DNA of 64,000 bases. It comes from Bdellovibrionia bacterium (GTDB taxonomy: Bacteria > Bdellovibrionota > Bdellovibrionia > Bdellovibrionales > JAGQZY01). The stretch is from positions 682,001-746,000 of the forward strand of contig JAUHWH010000001.1 in the NCBI GenBank assembly GCA_030424715.1, given 5' to 3'. A program made the position numbers and the translations under genes. Under the pieces are notes generated by a model that was not told where the DNA came from, did no database searches, and saw nothing but the letters and a program-made list of their open reading frames with translations. Below, piece after piece: positions 28,946 to 40,914 of the stretch. Every line of letters starts with the position of its first letter. Within the stretch, counting starts at the first letter, position 1.

Positions 28946-29461
28946 CTATTTGGCCAGTCCCTTCAGAGCCTTAATGATTTTGGGAATATTCGCCAGGTTA
29001 TGCTTTTTCAGTTCCGACAAGAACTCCATTCCGCCAACGGAGACGATTTTCAGATAACCTTTGCGAGTGACCTGAAAAATGCTGCTTGGCATTCGAACTT
29101 TGATGTCCCGGCTTAAAATAAGTTTTAAAAACTTAATACCCAGTTGGGCTGGGGTTAGGCCTTTCTCGGCAATCAAGATCGCGATAGCCTCAGGGGAGGC
29201 ATCAAAGATGAAGTCCGGTGCCAAAGCCGGTTTTTCAAGGGCCTGAACATTTTCACCATCATAAAGGACACTGATTTCAGTAGATTGTGCAATACGAATT
29301 CCTATTTCCGCTTTGCTATTGAGGCAGGCGAGGGTCTCTTGACAAGAGGCCTCGGTGGATAGGTAGGTCAGCAGGTCGCTAACAAGTTTTTCTTTTTCCA
29401 TAGAGAGCATTGATGAACCCTTTTGGCCCCCCTGACAATAATGCAGCGCACCTGGAATCAA
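28946..29461 (-). CDS. Hypothetical protein, possible SCP2-like domain; start may be internal (MEKEKL)
   Basis: Compact alpha/beta sequence with LYDGENVQALEKPALAPDFIFDASPEAIAILIAEKGLTPAQLGIKF. Confidence 0.55.
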   Translation of the reverse strand: MIPGALHYCQGGQKGSSMLSMEKEKLVSDLLTYLSTEASCQETLACLNSKAEIGIRIAQSTEISVLYDGENVQALEKPALAPDFIFDASPEAIAILIAEKGLTPAQLGIKFLKLILSRDIKVRMPSSIFQVTRKGYLKIVSVGGMEFLSELKKHNLANIPKIIKALKGLAK

Positions 29462-29501
29462 AGAATTCCATCGGCAGCCAAATACACATAACCTCTTGTA
29501 T

Positions 29502-30598
<1,097 letters not shown>

Positions 30599-30609
30599 GG
30601 CTAGACTGA

Positions 30610-32505
30610 ATGGGGAGTGAATCGAAGCGAAAATCTCTCCGTCGGCTGGTCTTTACCTGGTTCTTTTTCTTTACGCTGGTTCCTCTTCTGGCGTTGGCCT
30701 TTGTGGTTCAAAACCAATATCAAAAGAGCATCAACCGGCAGATTAAGGACCGGCTGACGATCCACGTTCGCGAGCTAGAAAGCCTGTTTTCAAAAGAACG
30801 GTCTCGTCTCGAGCAGTTTCTCACCAAATCCTTGCAAGACAATTCATTGATCTATTATCTGAGCACTCTTGACCCTGCTGCTCTCAAGGCCACGTTGGCC
30901 GACAAAATCTCTCAGTATGACCAAAGCGAAGTTAAAGTCTACACTCACGGTGGGCAGGTGTTCGTCTATTTTAAAGAAGGGTTTCAGACGGTTCACGGTG
31001 AGGCCGACCTGTCGCTGGAGATTCGAGAAGAATTGGAGCAAAAGAACGCTCTACACCGGGTTCTCTTCCAGACGGCTAGCAACGGACAAAACATTTTGAC
31101 CTTATCAATCGTGCGTAAAATTGTTGGAGTGCAAGATCGTACCGTCGGTTACGTCGAAACCATTTTGCCGGTTGGTCCAAAGTATTTGGTTTCCATCACT
31201 GAGGCGATTGGTGCAGACGTGGTGTTTTTTGATGGTAATGGCCGTATTCTTTTGGGTTCCTTACCGACTCTGGACGCCGAGTTGGACCAAAGCACCAACT
31301 TTCTTTCGGGCCAGAACAATTTTTTTGAGTTTAGCGTTTCGGGTGTTCCCTATGCTTTTATGTCGACGGCGATTCGTTGGGGTGAGCTACAGTTTCTCAT
31401 CGGTATGGGCTCTTCGAAAGAGGCTGCCGAGGCCAGCATTCAAAAAGTAAAACTGATGGTGCTTTTAACGTTTTTATGTTTCTTGATCTTTTTGTCGCTG
31501 ATGAGCTTTTACTTTGTACGTGAAGTTATTTCTCCCATTGAGGCTCTGATAAAAGCATCACGAAACTTGAAGGACGCCCGAGAAGCGCCCTACATTCCGA
31601 ATCACAGCAAAACAGAAATCTCCGACTTGGTTGATGCCTTTAATGAGATGAGTGGCCAAATAGTAGCATCCGATCAAAAAATGAAAAACCAGCTCGACCT
31701 TCTTGAGCAAGCCAATAATAAAATTAAGAATACCCAAACTCAATTGGTCCAAACGGCCAAGCTTGCAAGTCTGGGTGAATTGGTGGCCGGGATTGCTCAC
31801 GAGCTGAATAATCCCATTGGCTTTATCTATTCCAACATTGGTCACCTGAAAGAGTATTCCCAAGCCTTGTTTAAAATCATTGATAAAACAATGATCAATA
31901 AAAACGAATTGGACCTTTTGGTTGTTGAAGAAGATTACGCTTACATCAAAAAAGATTTACCAAAACTGATTCAATCCTGCGAAGAAGGGTCGAACCGTGC
32001 CAAAGACATAGTGCTTGGATTGAGAAATTTCTCTCGCGCCGACGAGGAGAAAACACAAGCTTTTGATGTGAACACTGGGTTGGATAGCACTCTAAAGCTA
32101 TTGGCCGGCGAGCTTAAAAACAGAGTTTTGATTCGCAAAGACTACAACGAAGTCCCCAAGATCAATTGTAACATCAACCAGATGAAGCAAGTGTTTATGA
32201 ACGTTCTGAACAATGCCATTCAAGCTATCGAAGACCAAGGGGACGTTTTTGTTCACACCGAATTTTTAAGTGATGAAAAAGTCGTTCGCATTGTAGTCCG
32301 CGACACCGGCGTGGGAATCGAAAAAGACAATGTTGAAAAAATCTTCGACCCTTTCTACACCACAAAATCAGTGGGTCAGGGCACGGGTCTTGGATTGAGT
32401 ATTTCCTACGGAATCGTCAAGTCCCACGGTGGTCTCATTTCCGTTGAAAGTATTCTTGGGGAAGGCACGACATTCACGATCGACTTGCCAATATATAGAG
32501 AATAA
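30610..32505 (+). CDS. Membrane sensor histidine kinase (HAMP, HisKA, HATPase)
   Basis: Two TM helices flanking periplasmic domain; H-box GELVAGIAHELNNPIGFIYSN; N/G boxes NVLNNAIQAI, DTGVGIEKDN, GQGTGLGLSISYGI. Confidence 0.92.
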   Translation: MGSESKRKSLRRLVFTWFFFFTLVPLLALAFVVQNQYQKSINRQIKDRLTIHVRELESLFSKERSRLEQFLTKSLQDNSLIYYLSTLDPAALKATLADKISQYDQSEVKVYTHGGQVFVYFKEGFQTVHGEADLSLEIREELEQKNALHRVLFQTASNGQNILTLSIVRKIVGVQDRTVGYVETILPVGPKYLVSITEAIGADVVFFDGNGRILLGSLPTLDAELDQSTNFLSGQNNFFEFSVSGVPYAFMSTAIRWGELQFLIGMGSSKEAAEASIQKVKLMVLLTFLCFLIFLSLMSFYFVREVISPIEALIKASRNLKDAREAPYIPNHSKTEISDLVDAFNEMSGQIVASDQKMKNQLDLLEQANNKIKNTQTQLVQTAKLASLGELVAGIAHELNNPIGFIYSNIGHLKEYSQALFKIIDKTMINKNELDLLVVEEDYAYIKKDLPKLIQSCEEGSNRAKDIVLGLRNFSRADEEKTQAFDVNTGLDSTLKLLAGELKNRVLIRKDYNEVPKINCNINQMKQVFMNVLNNAIQAIEDQGDVFVHTEFLSDEKVVRIVVRDTGVGIEKDNVEKIFDPFYTTKSVGQGTGLGLSISYGIVKSHGGLISVESILGEGTTFTIDLPIYRE

Positions 32506-32533
32506 ACGGATTTTGTTGGCTTCGGTCGATAGG

Positions 32534-33163
32534 TTATTCTTCGATGATTCGTCGCGCCCAGGCGAAATTGTATTTTCGCCAGCCATCCCAATCTCGCACC
32601 TGTACCCCGCCGGTTGAAGAGTCGATGACTTTTCCGTTCTCAAGATACATCACGACATGAGAAATTTGAGTTCCCTCACGGTTCCACTGAAATAATAAGT
32701 CTCCCATTTTGAACTTGTCGTTGGGCGCCAACATACGACCGGCTTCGAGGGCCTGGACGGCGACATTTGAGCTTATTTTTAGCCCGAGGCCATAGTTATA
32801 AACCCAGGCCGTAAAGTTTGAACAGTCGAGCCCACCCAGGGATGGGATATGACGATGTTTGTAAGAAAGCCCTATGTACTTTTGTGCCACAACCTTCACC
32901 CTATGACGAGCCCACACAACAGAATCCACTTGCGGCGGCAGGTCTGGTTTTGGAAAGCGAATAGCGTGCGGCCCCCATTTGCCCCATTGGGGCTGCCAAT
33001 GAACGAGAGACGATAGTGTTTCAGGTAGCGCATCTCGAAATGAAAAGTCAGCACGCAAAGACTCAGAAAACGCGTTCGTTTCAACCCCAAAAAGTGACGC
33101 ACAGCTGGTGTCAGCAGCAAGGCTATTAGAGCTAGAAAAGAAGATGAAGACAAACACAAGCAC
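32534..33163 (-). CDS. Secreted NlpC/P60-family peptidase
   Basis: Signal peptide; GGLDCSNFTAWVYNYGLG...MGDLLFQWNREGTQISHVVMYLENGKVIDSS. Confidence 0.82.
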   Translation of the reverse strand: MLVFVFIFFSSSNSLAADTSCASLFGVETNAFSESLRADFSFRDALPETLSSLVHWQPQWGKWGPHAIRFPKPDLPPQVDSVVWARHRVKVVAQKYIGLSYKHRHIPSLGGLDCSNFTAWVYNYGLGLKISSNVAVQALEAGRMLAPNDKFKMGDLLFQWNREGTQISHVVMYLENGKVIDSSTGGVQVRDWDGWRKYNFAWARRIIEE

Positions 33164-33502
33164 AGTTAACGCTTATACAGGGAAACCCGTTGGAGAGCAT
33201 GCCCGCCAACATTTCTATGAACGATTTACAAAGTCATCTTAGTGAGGGGGAACAGAGCGACGAAGTGGCATTTTAATCAAAAGGGTCTTGAGCGCGCGCA
33301 GCTGGGGCCAAGGAACCAGCTGCCACAGACCTGGCGACTATCCATGCAAGAACGACTGAGCCAACTTCGTTTCGGAGAGTCAAGTGAGTGCAATGGGGCC
33401 ATTGGGGTGGTGGCTGGATATGGCTCTGTGTTCAAGAGGTATCAGTCTGAGACACTTTCGAGTCGATTTTAAGATGAAACATTAATGCGCCGATAGGGAA
33501 GT

Positions 33503-34021
33503 GTGAAACAGTATCTAATTCCCATTTTGTTTTTGTCTGGGACTTTATTTTTCTCTTACCTTTTTGTGGTTGGTCCTCCAAGGGGCGAACCCAAAAAAGA
33601 GCCTGCTTTTTCAGTGAAGAAGCAAGGAACCATTCCCTACAATCGCTTGCGAAACTTACAGCAACAAACCCAGGTGAGCATGGATTTAAGGAGACAACAG
33701 GCGGTGCTCAATAAAGTGGGTCGCAAGCCGAATCTTGACCCGGCTCATTCAAAGCGACACCCCATCCATGAGACGGGTTTGGATCGTGATCTAGGTCCTG
33801 CTGCCGACGATCTCGCCAATGAGGGGTCCCGAGAGGCTTTGACGCTTGACCAGCGGATGGATGAATTTCTCGCACGTCGTCAGCAATATCAAGAGATGGA
33901 GCAGGTGAAGCGTGAACAATATGTCGATGCCTTTATCGCCGAGGCTCGCCGTATGGGATTTCGCGTGCGGGTCAACGATGCAATGGAGATCGTTGATGTC
34001 CAAAAGATAGAGAGTCAATAA
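33503..34021 (+). CDS. Membrane-anchored hypothetical protein
   Basis: GTG start, N-terminal TM segment, charged Gln/Arg-rich helical remainder. Confidence 0.6.
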   Translation: MKQYLIPILFLSGTLFFSYLFVVGPPRGEPKKEPAFSVKKQGTIPYNRLRNLQQQTQVSMDLRRQQAVLNKVGRKPNLDPAHSKRHPIHETGLDRDLGPAADDLANEGSREALTLDQRMDEFLARRQQYQEMEQVKREQYVDAFIAEARRMGFRVRVNDAMEIVDVQKIESQ

Positions 34022-34270
34022 GACCCTCTCGACTTGGCCCTATGGTCAAAATCCTCAAAATCTATGCTCATAGTTGTTGGCTTCTTGACGCACTTTGTTT
34101 TGCCGCAAATAGCCCATGGGTCTTTGCCTCGATTGAGCGTTTCATCAACCGAATGGTTTATTTCAATCATTGAATGAAGCCTCTTATCTTGTTCCGAGAT
34201 TGCTCTTAAGTGTATAAGACTCTAGACTACAATGAATAATCTAGAGACCTAATATATAGAGGAGTCACAA

Positions 34271-34864
34271 ATGTCTAAAAAAGTCGCTATTTTGCTTGCT
34301 ATGGTTTTGACCTTCACTGCCTGTGGCCCCAAGGGTTTTATCAAAGGTGAATACGATGACGTCGAAAACGAGAACTTGCTTGATGACCGTTGGTCAGAAA
34401 CCGACATGCAAAAAATCGTACAAGATCTTGTGGCCAAGATGGTCCAAAGCCGCGCCATCAAAAATGCCAAGCGTCCGCCCATCGTTATGGTCACTCGCTT
34501 GGAGAATCAGACCGACGAGCACATAAACACTCAGAGCATTATGGATATGGTTCGGGTTGAGGTTTCAAACAGTGGAGCTGTTGAGTTCGTGGATAAAGCC
34601 GCTCGTGATGACGTCGCTGATGAGTACAAGTACCAAAATTCGGGCATGGTTTCTGACGAAACCAAAAAAAGTAAGGGTGGTCAGATTGGTGCCGACTACA
34701 TTGTTAATGGCCGCTTAACCTCGATCACCAAAGATATCAATAAGAGCAAAACGGTCTATTACAAGTTAACTCTTAACATGACGAACCTCAAAACCAACAT
34801 TATCAAGTGGACGGGTTATAAAGAGCTGCGCAAGAAATATAAGAAGCGTCGGTTGGGCCTTTAG
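34271..34864 (+). CDS. Penicillin-binding protein activator LpoB-like lipoprotein
   Basis: Lipobox TFTAC; RPPIVMVTRLENQTDEHINT, GADYIVNGRLTSI. Confidence 0.85.
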   Translation: MSKKVAILLAMVLTFTACGPKGFIKGEYDDVENENLLDDRWSETDMQKIVQDLVAKMVQSRAIKNAKRPPIVMVTRLENQTDEHINTQSIMDMVRVEVSNSGAVEFVDKAARDDVADEYKYQNSGMVSDETKKSKGGQIGADYIVNGRLTSITKDINKSKTVYYKLTLNMTNLKTNIIKWTGYKELRKKYKKRRLGL

Positions 34865-34889
34865 TTTCCCCCGGGGGAAGGCCATTTGA

Positions 34890-36104
34890 GTGAAAAGTCT
34901 TTTATCTGTTTTTACACTGCTAACTGTTGTTGGCTGCGTGACCTACCAATCCAAGGTCAAGCAAGCCCGCAATCATCTGGCCTCGGGAGAGGCCCAGCTA
35001 GCTGCTGACATTTTCTCGGAGCATGCCGCTCAAGAGGGAAAAGACCAGGTTCTCTACATGTTGGACTACGGCATCGCTCTTCACGCCGCTGGGGAGTTAA
35101 AGAAAAGTAATGAAATTTTGTTGCAAGCCGATCGACTCGCTGAGGTGAACGACTACCACAGTATCTCTCGAGAAGCGGGGTCGTTGTTTCTTAACGACTC
35201 GCTAATTCAATACAAAACGGAACGTTTTGAGAACATTCTGATTAATGCCTACCTGGCCCTCAACTTCACCTTGCTTGGGAACTATGAGAGCGCTTTGGTG
35301 GAGTGCCGACGTATTGATCAGAAAATTTATAAACTAAAGCGAGACAATGAGGACAAGCGAAAAAGCTATTACGCACGTTATCTCTCGGCAATGATCTGGG
35401 AGGCCCAAGGCAAGTGGGATTCGGCATATATCGACTATAAAAATGCTTACCAAATCAACTCATCCTTAAAGTATCTGGGTAAAGATTTGATTCGTGCGGC
35501 CTGGCGCGCCCGTCGGTACAGTGACCTTAAAAAGTGGGAGAAGCAGTATCCGCAGTACAAGCTCAGTGAAATAAAAAAAGAGGCTACCCAGCAAGGTGAG
35601 TTGGTATTCATCTATCAACAAGGGTGGATCCCGCGAAAGCGCCCACGACCAGAGAACTTTCGGTTTCCCCATTTGGTTCCACAATTTTCCACCTACCGGT
35701 CTGCAATCGTTGAGGTGAATGGAAAACGTAGACCACCCACCCAGAGCCTTTACGATGTTGGGGGCGAGGCGATCCGCACACTGGACAACGACTACGCTTA
35801 CTTGGTGGCGAAGCGAATGGTGGGGATCGTAGCCAAAGAAGTCGCAGCCGATCAAATTCGCCAGCGCAATGAGGCATTGGGTGCCCTAGCATCGATTGCC
35901 ATGCATGTGGCTGATCAGGCTGACCTTAGGCAGTGGTCGACTTTACCCGCAAGCTTTCAAATATCGAAGGTGGTTCTCCCGCCGGGAGAGCATCAGGTGA
36001 AGATATGGGCTCAGAGTTCTCAGGGAGAAGAGCTGATTCACGAGGCCTCGGTGACAATCAAAAAAGGCCAAAAAACCTTTGTGAGCCGACGTACTTTCAA
36101 TTAG
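34890..36104 (+). CDS. COG3014-type lipoprotein (LpoB-operon partner)
   Basis: Lipobox TVVGC; repeat-rich helical domain; immediately downstream of LpoB-like gene. Confidence 0.7.
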   Translation: MKSLLSVFTLLTVVGCVTYQSKVKQARNHLASGEAQLAADIFSEHAAQEGKDQVLYMLDYGIALHAAGELKKSNEILLQADRLAEVNDYHSISREAGSLFLNDSLIQYKTERFENILINAYLALNFTLLGNYESALVECRRIDQKIYKLKRDNEDKRKSYYARYLSAMIWEAQGKWDSAYIDYKNAYQINSSLKYLGKDLIRAAWRARRYSDLKKWEKQYPQYKLSEIKKEATQQGELVFIYQQGWIPRKRPRPENFRFPHLVPQFSTYRSAIVEVNGKRRPPTQSLYDVGGEAIRTLDNDYAYLVAKRMVGIVAKEVAADQIRQRNEALGALASIAMHVADQADLRQWSTLPASFQISKVVLPPGEHQVKIWAQSSQGEELIHEASVTIKKGQKTFVSRRTFN

Positions 36105-36134
36105 ATTTTGAGTCCATCCTGACTGGAGGACTCT

Positions 36135-37406
36135 ATGGTTCTATTTCTATCCATCGTTTTTTCTTTATTTTGTCACGCTGAGCTGACGGTTATTCACGCT
36201 GGCAAAATGATTGATACAGTGGCCGGACGGGTGCGTGCGGAGCGATCCTTGTTTGTGGAAAATGGCAAGATCACAAAAATTGAGAAGGGCTATAAAACGA
36301 GGGAAGGTGCTCGGGTTATAAACCTCAAGGGAGCAACTGTCATGCCCGGTCTGATGGACATGCACACTCATTTGAGTATGCAGTTTAGCGGCAAGTCCTA
36401 CAGTGAGCGATTTTTTTTAAGTGAAGCCGATTACACAATTCGCTCGGTGGTGTTTGCAGAAAAAACACTGTTAGCCGGCTTTACAACGGTGCGCGACCTT
36501 GGGGATGTCTTTCGTATTTCCATTGCCTTAAAAAAAGCGATCAACATGGGTACGATCAAGGGCCCTCGTATTTTCACCGCTGGCAAAGCCATTGCGACAA
36601 CGGGTGGCCACGCCGACCCAACCAACGGACGACGTCACACCGAGATGGACTTTCCTGGGCCAGAAGCCGGCGTTGTTAATGGGGTGTCAGAGTCAAGGGG
36701 TGCGGTTCGACAGCGTTACAAAGAGGGTGCTGATCTTATAAAAATAACAGCCACCGGTGGGGTTTTGAGCACAGCAAAAAGTGGTCAGAACCCGCAATTT
36801 ATGATGGACGAGCTCAAGGCGATCATAGCAACGGCGAAAGATTACGGCTTTACCGTGGCGGCCCACGCCCACGGCAAAGAGGGTATGCTTCGTGCGATCA
36901 AAGCCGGGGTGAGCTCTATTGAGCACGGGACCTACCTGGATCGCGAGGTACTGCGCGCGATGAAACGCAACAACACTTACTATGTACCGACCATTATGGC
37001 TGGAGTCTGGGTGGGCGAGAAGGCCAAGATCGATGGCTTCTTTCCGGACATTGTCCGTCCCAAAGCGGCCGCCATCGGGCCACAGATTTTGAATTCGTTT
37101 AAAACGGCTGTCCGTTACGGAGTGAAGATCGCATTCGGTACAGACAGCGGGGTTTCCGCCCACGGTGACAATGGCCAAGAGTTCGAGCTGATGGTTCAAG
37201 GCGGGATGAAACCCATGCGGGTGATTCAGTCCGCCACCTTAGAGGCTGCGAAACTTTTAAAACAAGAGGCTCACCTAGGAAGCCTTGAGGTCGGTAAGCA
37301 TGCTGACATCGTCGCCGTCACCGGCGATCCCTTAAAAGACATGAGTGTGATGAAAAATGTACCGTTTGTTATGAAGGCTGGGCAAGTCTACAAAAACGAG
37401 TTGTAG
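36135..37406 (+). CDS. Amidohydrolase (imidazolonepropionase/prolidase-like)
   Basis: [57 protein letters not shown]. Confidence 0.9.
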   Translation: MVLFLSIVFSLFCHAELTVIHAGKMIDTVAGRVRAERSLFVENGKITKIEKGYKTREGARVINLKGATVMPGLMDMHTHLSMQFSGKSYSERFFLSEADYTIRSVVFAEKTLLAGFTTVRDLGDVFRISIALKKAINMGTIKGPRIFTAGKAIATTGGHADPTNGRRHTEMDFPGPEAGVVNGVSESRGAVRQRYKEGADLIKITATGGVLSTAKSGQNPQFMMDELKAIIATAKDYGFTVAAHAHGKEGMLRAIKAGVSSIEHGTYLDREVLRAMKRNNTYYVPTIMAGVWVGEKAKIDGFFPDIVRPKAAAIGPQILNSFKTAVRYGVKIAFGTDSGVSAHGDNGQEFELMVQGGMKPMRVIQSATLEAAKLLKQEAHLGSLEVGKHADIVAVTGDPLKDMSVMKNVPFVMKAGQVYKNEL

Positions 37407-37409
37407 TGC

Positions 37410-38045
37410 TCAGGGGTTATTGTTGCTGGCGTTGCCGTAGTGGTAGAAGAGGGCACCATCTTTGAGCTGCTCGATTATTTTTTTTGCATACTTTTTTTCA
37501 ACAGCGGGGCATCCGAGGCTTCTCCCGGTTTTCTTCCAAGAAACATAGGCGGCACCATGGAGAACAATGGCCCTCTTCATTGAACTGCTGTTTGCTTTTT
37601 CAAGTCCCTGCATTTTCAAACTCAAACCATGTTTGCCAAAATAGGTTTTTGTCATTTTGTGAAAGCCATAGGGTGTGGCGTTGGAGCCGACGCGACTTGA
37701 AAAGTGATCCAAGCGCGTATCGTGGTTGGGGTCGGACCCTTTGCCGTGGGCCACTTTGTAGAACTCAATGGTTTGTTTTTTTAGGTTAACAATGGCCAGT
37801 CGTTTTTTATCCGAAGTTTTTGAAAAATCGGCAATAGCCAAAAAGTTCTCGGAAAGACCCATGATTGCTTGATTTCTCTTGTGGAATTGCAGGGCAGCGG
37901 TCAATGCGATGGGGCTGACCTTGGGATATTGAGAACTCAATCTTTGCACTATGTTGCGGGTAGCAATGGCTGGAGGCGAAGGAGCCTGTTTGGGTGCTTC
38001 GCCATGGAGTAATAAGAAGCTTAAAGCCAATAAAACCATAGGCAA
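37410..38045 (-). CDS. Murein L,D-transpeptidase, YkuD_2 type
   Basis: ALHGAAYVSW...GRSLGCPAVEKKYAKKIIEQLKDGALFYHYGN. Confidence 0.85.
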   Translation of the reverse strand: MPMVLLALSFLLLHGEAPKQAPSPPAIATRNIVQRLSSQYPKVSPIALTAALQFHKRNQAIMGLSENFLAIADFSKTSDKKRLAIVNLKKQTIEFYKVAHGKGSDPNHDTRLDHFSSRVGSNATPYGFHKMTKTYFGKHGLSLKMQGLEKANSSSMKRAIVLHGAAYVSWKKTGRSLGCPAVEKKYAKKIIEQLKDGALFYHYGNASNNNP

Positions 38046-38073
38046 TTATTACAGCTCACCGCCAAAAAGACAC

Positions 38074-38110
38074 AAAAAAACCCTGATTCGTAAAAACCAG
38101 GGTTTGTTTT
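38074..38110 (-). terminator. Intrinsic terminator of PhaR-like gene
   Basis: AAACCCTG/CAGGGTTT stem with A-run at 38074-38080 (U-run on minus strand). Confidence 0.8.
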
Positions 38111-38125
38111 GTTGGTTTTAAACGC

Positions 38126-38677
38126 TTACTGACCCGGAGTTAAAAAACTTTTGTTCGGATTAGGAAGGCTGGGCGTCTCTTCTTGCTGAGGAAGACGTCC
38201 GGTGAACTCTTGCGAGCTACCACTTGTCGCAGCTTGGGCCACGCGATTTTCTAAAGATTGTTTTACAGTGTCGTAACTTTCGGCGGCTTTATCAACAACG
38301 GAGTCAGAAGAAGACTTGCTGCTTGAAGTTGAGGGTTGAGCCGATTTAACGATATACTCTTTCGGGAAAGCGCCTAATTTGGCAAGATAGCTCGAGATGC
38401 TACCATTGGCGTGTTGAATGATCTCGCGAAGAGTAAAAAGAGGCGCATACTGAGAGGCTTTCTTTTCAGATTCAAAGATGATCTGAGTCAAAGTCGCGGC
38501 AGTGATGTCGTTCTTAGTTTTATTGTCGATAACCATAACTTCTTCATTGGCACGGATCATTTTGGCAATGTCGTCCAAAGTGACATAACAACTCTGCTGA
38601 GTGTCATAAAGCTTTCTGTTTTGGTACCGTTTAATAATTTTGACTTTCTTGCTGGCATCTTGGTTTGAGCTAATCAA
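38126..38677 (-). CDS. PHB/PHA synthesis regulator-like (PhaR N-terminal DNA-binding domain)
   Basis: KIIKRYQNRKLYDTQQSCYVTLDDIAKMIRANEEVMVIDNKTKNDITAATLTQIIFE. Confidence 0.85.
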   Translation of the reverse strand: MISSNQDASKKVKIIKRYQNRKLYDTQQSCYVTLDDIAKMIRANEEVMVIDNKTKNDITAATLTQIIFESEKKASQYAPLFTLREIIQHANGSISSYLAKLGAFPKEYIVKSAQPSTSSSKSSSDSVVDKAAESYDTVKQSLENRVAQAATSGSSQEFTGRLPQQEETPSLPNPNKSFLTPGQ

Positions 38678-39012
38678 GGTCTTCCTCCCATTGACGTAGA
38701 TGGCGCAACCATCCGAATTGTTGCTGTGTTCAGGCGAAATCTATTCGGGCCGCCACAGCTTGTCAAGGAGGCTGGACCCTGATTACTTAATAATCATTCT
38801 AAAATCAGTAGGTTTTCAAGAAATCAATAAAACTCCATAATTTCAATATCTTAAATAAGAACGGCTGTTCGCAATATTTGTTCTAAGTGATAACGAAATG
38901 CAGTTGTAGCACCAGACGAAAGGCTCCGTCTAGTTTACTGGAGCGGGCTTCAAGAGATGGAGTTGTTCATCCGATAGGTTTTTTAAGAACAAGAATCAAC
39001 CTCGGAGTCCGA

Positions 39013-40854
39013 ATGGTGCTAAGTAAAAAAACTCAGTTATTATGTGTGTTTACATTGGTAGCAGGGTGCTCTCACCTAGGTTTAGAGGGTTCTGGCAAAG
39101 GGGCCTTTATCAGCCAAGCCGCGCGGGTCAAGAATGAGGCTCCTGAGGCAATGACCATTCCTGATCAAAGTTCGAGCAATCTTAATGACACCTACATGGA
39201 TACCAAAGCCGACTACCACTTCACACTTGCTGAGTCTTATAGCTTGCAAGATGAATCTGCAAAAGCGGTGGAAAATTACAAGCTTGCCTTAGTCTATGAT
39301 CAATCATCACCTCAACTGCACTATCGACTGGCCCTTGAGTACGTGAAGCTCGGTTTGGTGACCGAGGCGATGTCTCAGTGTCAGGAGGCCTTGAAGGCCA
39401 GTCCTAAGCATAAAGATTCAGCACTCTTGCTTGGTGGGTTGATGTCGGCGATGCACATGTACGACCAGGCATTAGAGCTCTACGAGAAAACACTGACCTT
39501 TTATCCCGACGACATGGAGACTTCTCTGTTTATTGGGGCTCTTTATGCAGAAAAGGGCGACTTCACTCAATCGATCGCCCATTTTAGAAAAATGGTACGC
39601 AATCCTAAGATTAAGGACAAGTCTCAGGCTTGGTACTACCTTGGTCGAGTTTACAGCTCCAAAACAAAGCCAGAATATGCCAATGCCGAAACCGCCTTTG
39701 TAACCAGTTTGAAGTTGGAGCCCGAATCTTTAGACGTGGTCTTGGCTTTGGGTTCGGTTTACGAAACGCTCAAGCAGTCGAAAAAGTTGAAACGCTTGTT
39801 TGCTAATTATCAAGAAGAGCACGGCCCGCACCATATGATTGCCGAGCGTCTCGCCCAAATCTACCTCGACGAAGACAACTTGGATGAAGCCATTGCTCAA
39901 CTTAAAACTGTAGAAGCTTATGACACGAGAAATCTTAACATTAGTCTCAAGATTGCCTTGATCATGATCGAGCAAAAACAGTATCAGCCCGCGATTGCCA
40001 AGCTTGAGGGCATTATTGAGAAGTCTCCAGAGTCTGAAAAAGTGAGATTTTATCTTGGAGCCCTCTATGAAGAGGTGAAAGACTATCGGGCTGCGATCCA
40101 GCAATTCGATACTATAAAGTTTGGTAGCAACTATTATGAGGATAGCGTGATGCACGCGGCCTATTTGCATAAGCTTTTGGGGCAGCCAGAAAAAGCCATT
40201 GAAAAAGTAAAGCAGGGGCTCTTCCATCAGAAAGACAGTGCGAAGTTTTGGATTTTGCACGCGTCTCTTCTCGACGAGAACGACAAAGTCGAGCAGGCGA
40301 AAACAGTCTTGCAGTCGGCAGTGCAGCGCTTTCCAGAAGATATCCAGATCCATTTTCAGTTGGGCTCGGTCTATGATCGCCTCGGTAAGAAAGATAAAAC
40401 GGTTGAGCACATGGAAAAGGTTTTGGGGCTAGATGCCAATCATGTGCAAGCTTTGAACTACTTGGCCTATGTTTACGCCGATGGCACCCGCAACCTTGAG
40501 GCCGCCGAAAAACTTGTCCGCAAAGCCTTGCAACTGCAACCCGGTGACGGTTTTATTATGGACACCTTGGGTTGGGTTTTATTCAAGCAAGACCGTATCT
40601 CTGAGGCAGTGAAGGTTTTAGAAAAAGCCCACCAAAAAGAATCGAACGAAGCTATCATTGCAGAGCATCTTGGTGATGCCTACTTTCGCTACAAACTCCC
40701 CCGAAAAGCGAAGCAGATGTATATGAAGGCCGCTGAGTTGGAGAAGAACAACGACAACAAAGAAAAGATTCAGTCAAAAATCACTTCGATTGATCAAAAG
40801 ATCCAAGCAGAAAAATCTCGTAGCACACGCACTCCGGCATCGCTCAACCAGTAA
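39013..40854 (+). CDS. TPR-repeat lipoprotein
   Basis: Lipobox TLVAGC from start MVLSKKTQ; many TPR motifs. Confidence 0.85.
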   Translation: MVLSKKTQLLCVFTLVAGCSHLGLEGSGKGAFISQAARVKNEAPEAMTIPDQSSSNLNDTYMDTKADYHFTLAESYSLQDESAKAVENYKLALVYDQSSPQLHYRLALEYVKLGLVTEAMSQCQEALKASPKHKDSALLLGGLMSAMHMYDQALELYEKTLTFYPDDMETSLFIGALYAEKGDFTQSIAHFRKMVRNPKIKDKSQAWYYLGRVYSSKTKPEYANAETAFVTSLKLEPESLDVVLALGSVYETLKQSKKLKRLFANYQEEHGPHHMIAERLAQIYLDEDNLDEAIAQLKTVEAYDTRNLNISLKIALIMIEQKQYQPAIAKLEGIIEKSPESEKVRFYLGALYEEVKDYRAAIQQFDTIKFGSNYYEDSVMHAAYLHKLLGQPEKAIEKVKQGLFHQKDSAKFWILHASLLDENDKVEQAKTVLQSAVQRFPEDIQIHFQLGSVYDRLGKKDKTVEHMEKVLGLDANHVQALNYLAYVYADGTRNLEAAEKLVRKALQLQPGDGFIMDTLGWVLFKQDRISEAVKVLEKAHQKESNEAIIAEHLGDAYFRYKLPRKAKQMYMKAAELEKNNDNKEKIQSKITSIDQKIQAEKSRSTRTPASLNQ

Positions 40855-40914
40855 GTGACGGCACTCCGGTCACTTAATCATTGAGTCTGAAACGGGGGCC
40901 CTGTACATTAGGGC

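Noticed and set aside
33242-33472. ORF of 76 aa on plus strand
   Set aside because: No SD, no recognisable domain, unusual composition; probably a chance ORF in a non-coding region.
38887-39012. Upstream start of the TPR lipoprotein ORF
   Set aside because: The ATG at 39013 gives a clean lipoprotein signal peptide; the upstream extension lacks plausible coding character.
39730-40410. 226-aa minus-strand ORF
   Set aside because: Shadow ORF of the TPR lipoprotein gene.
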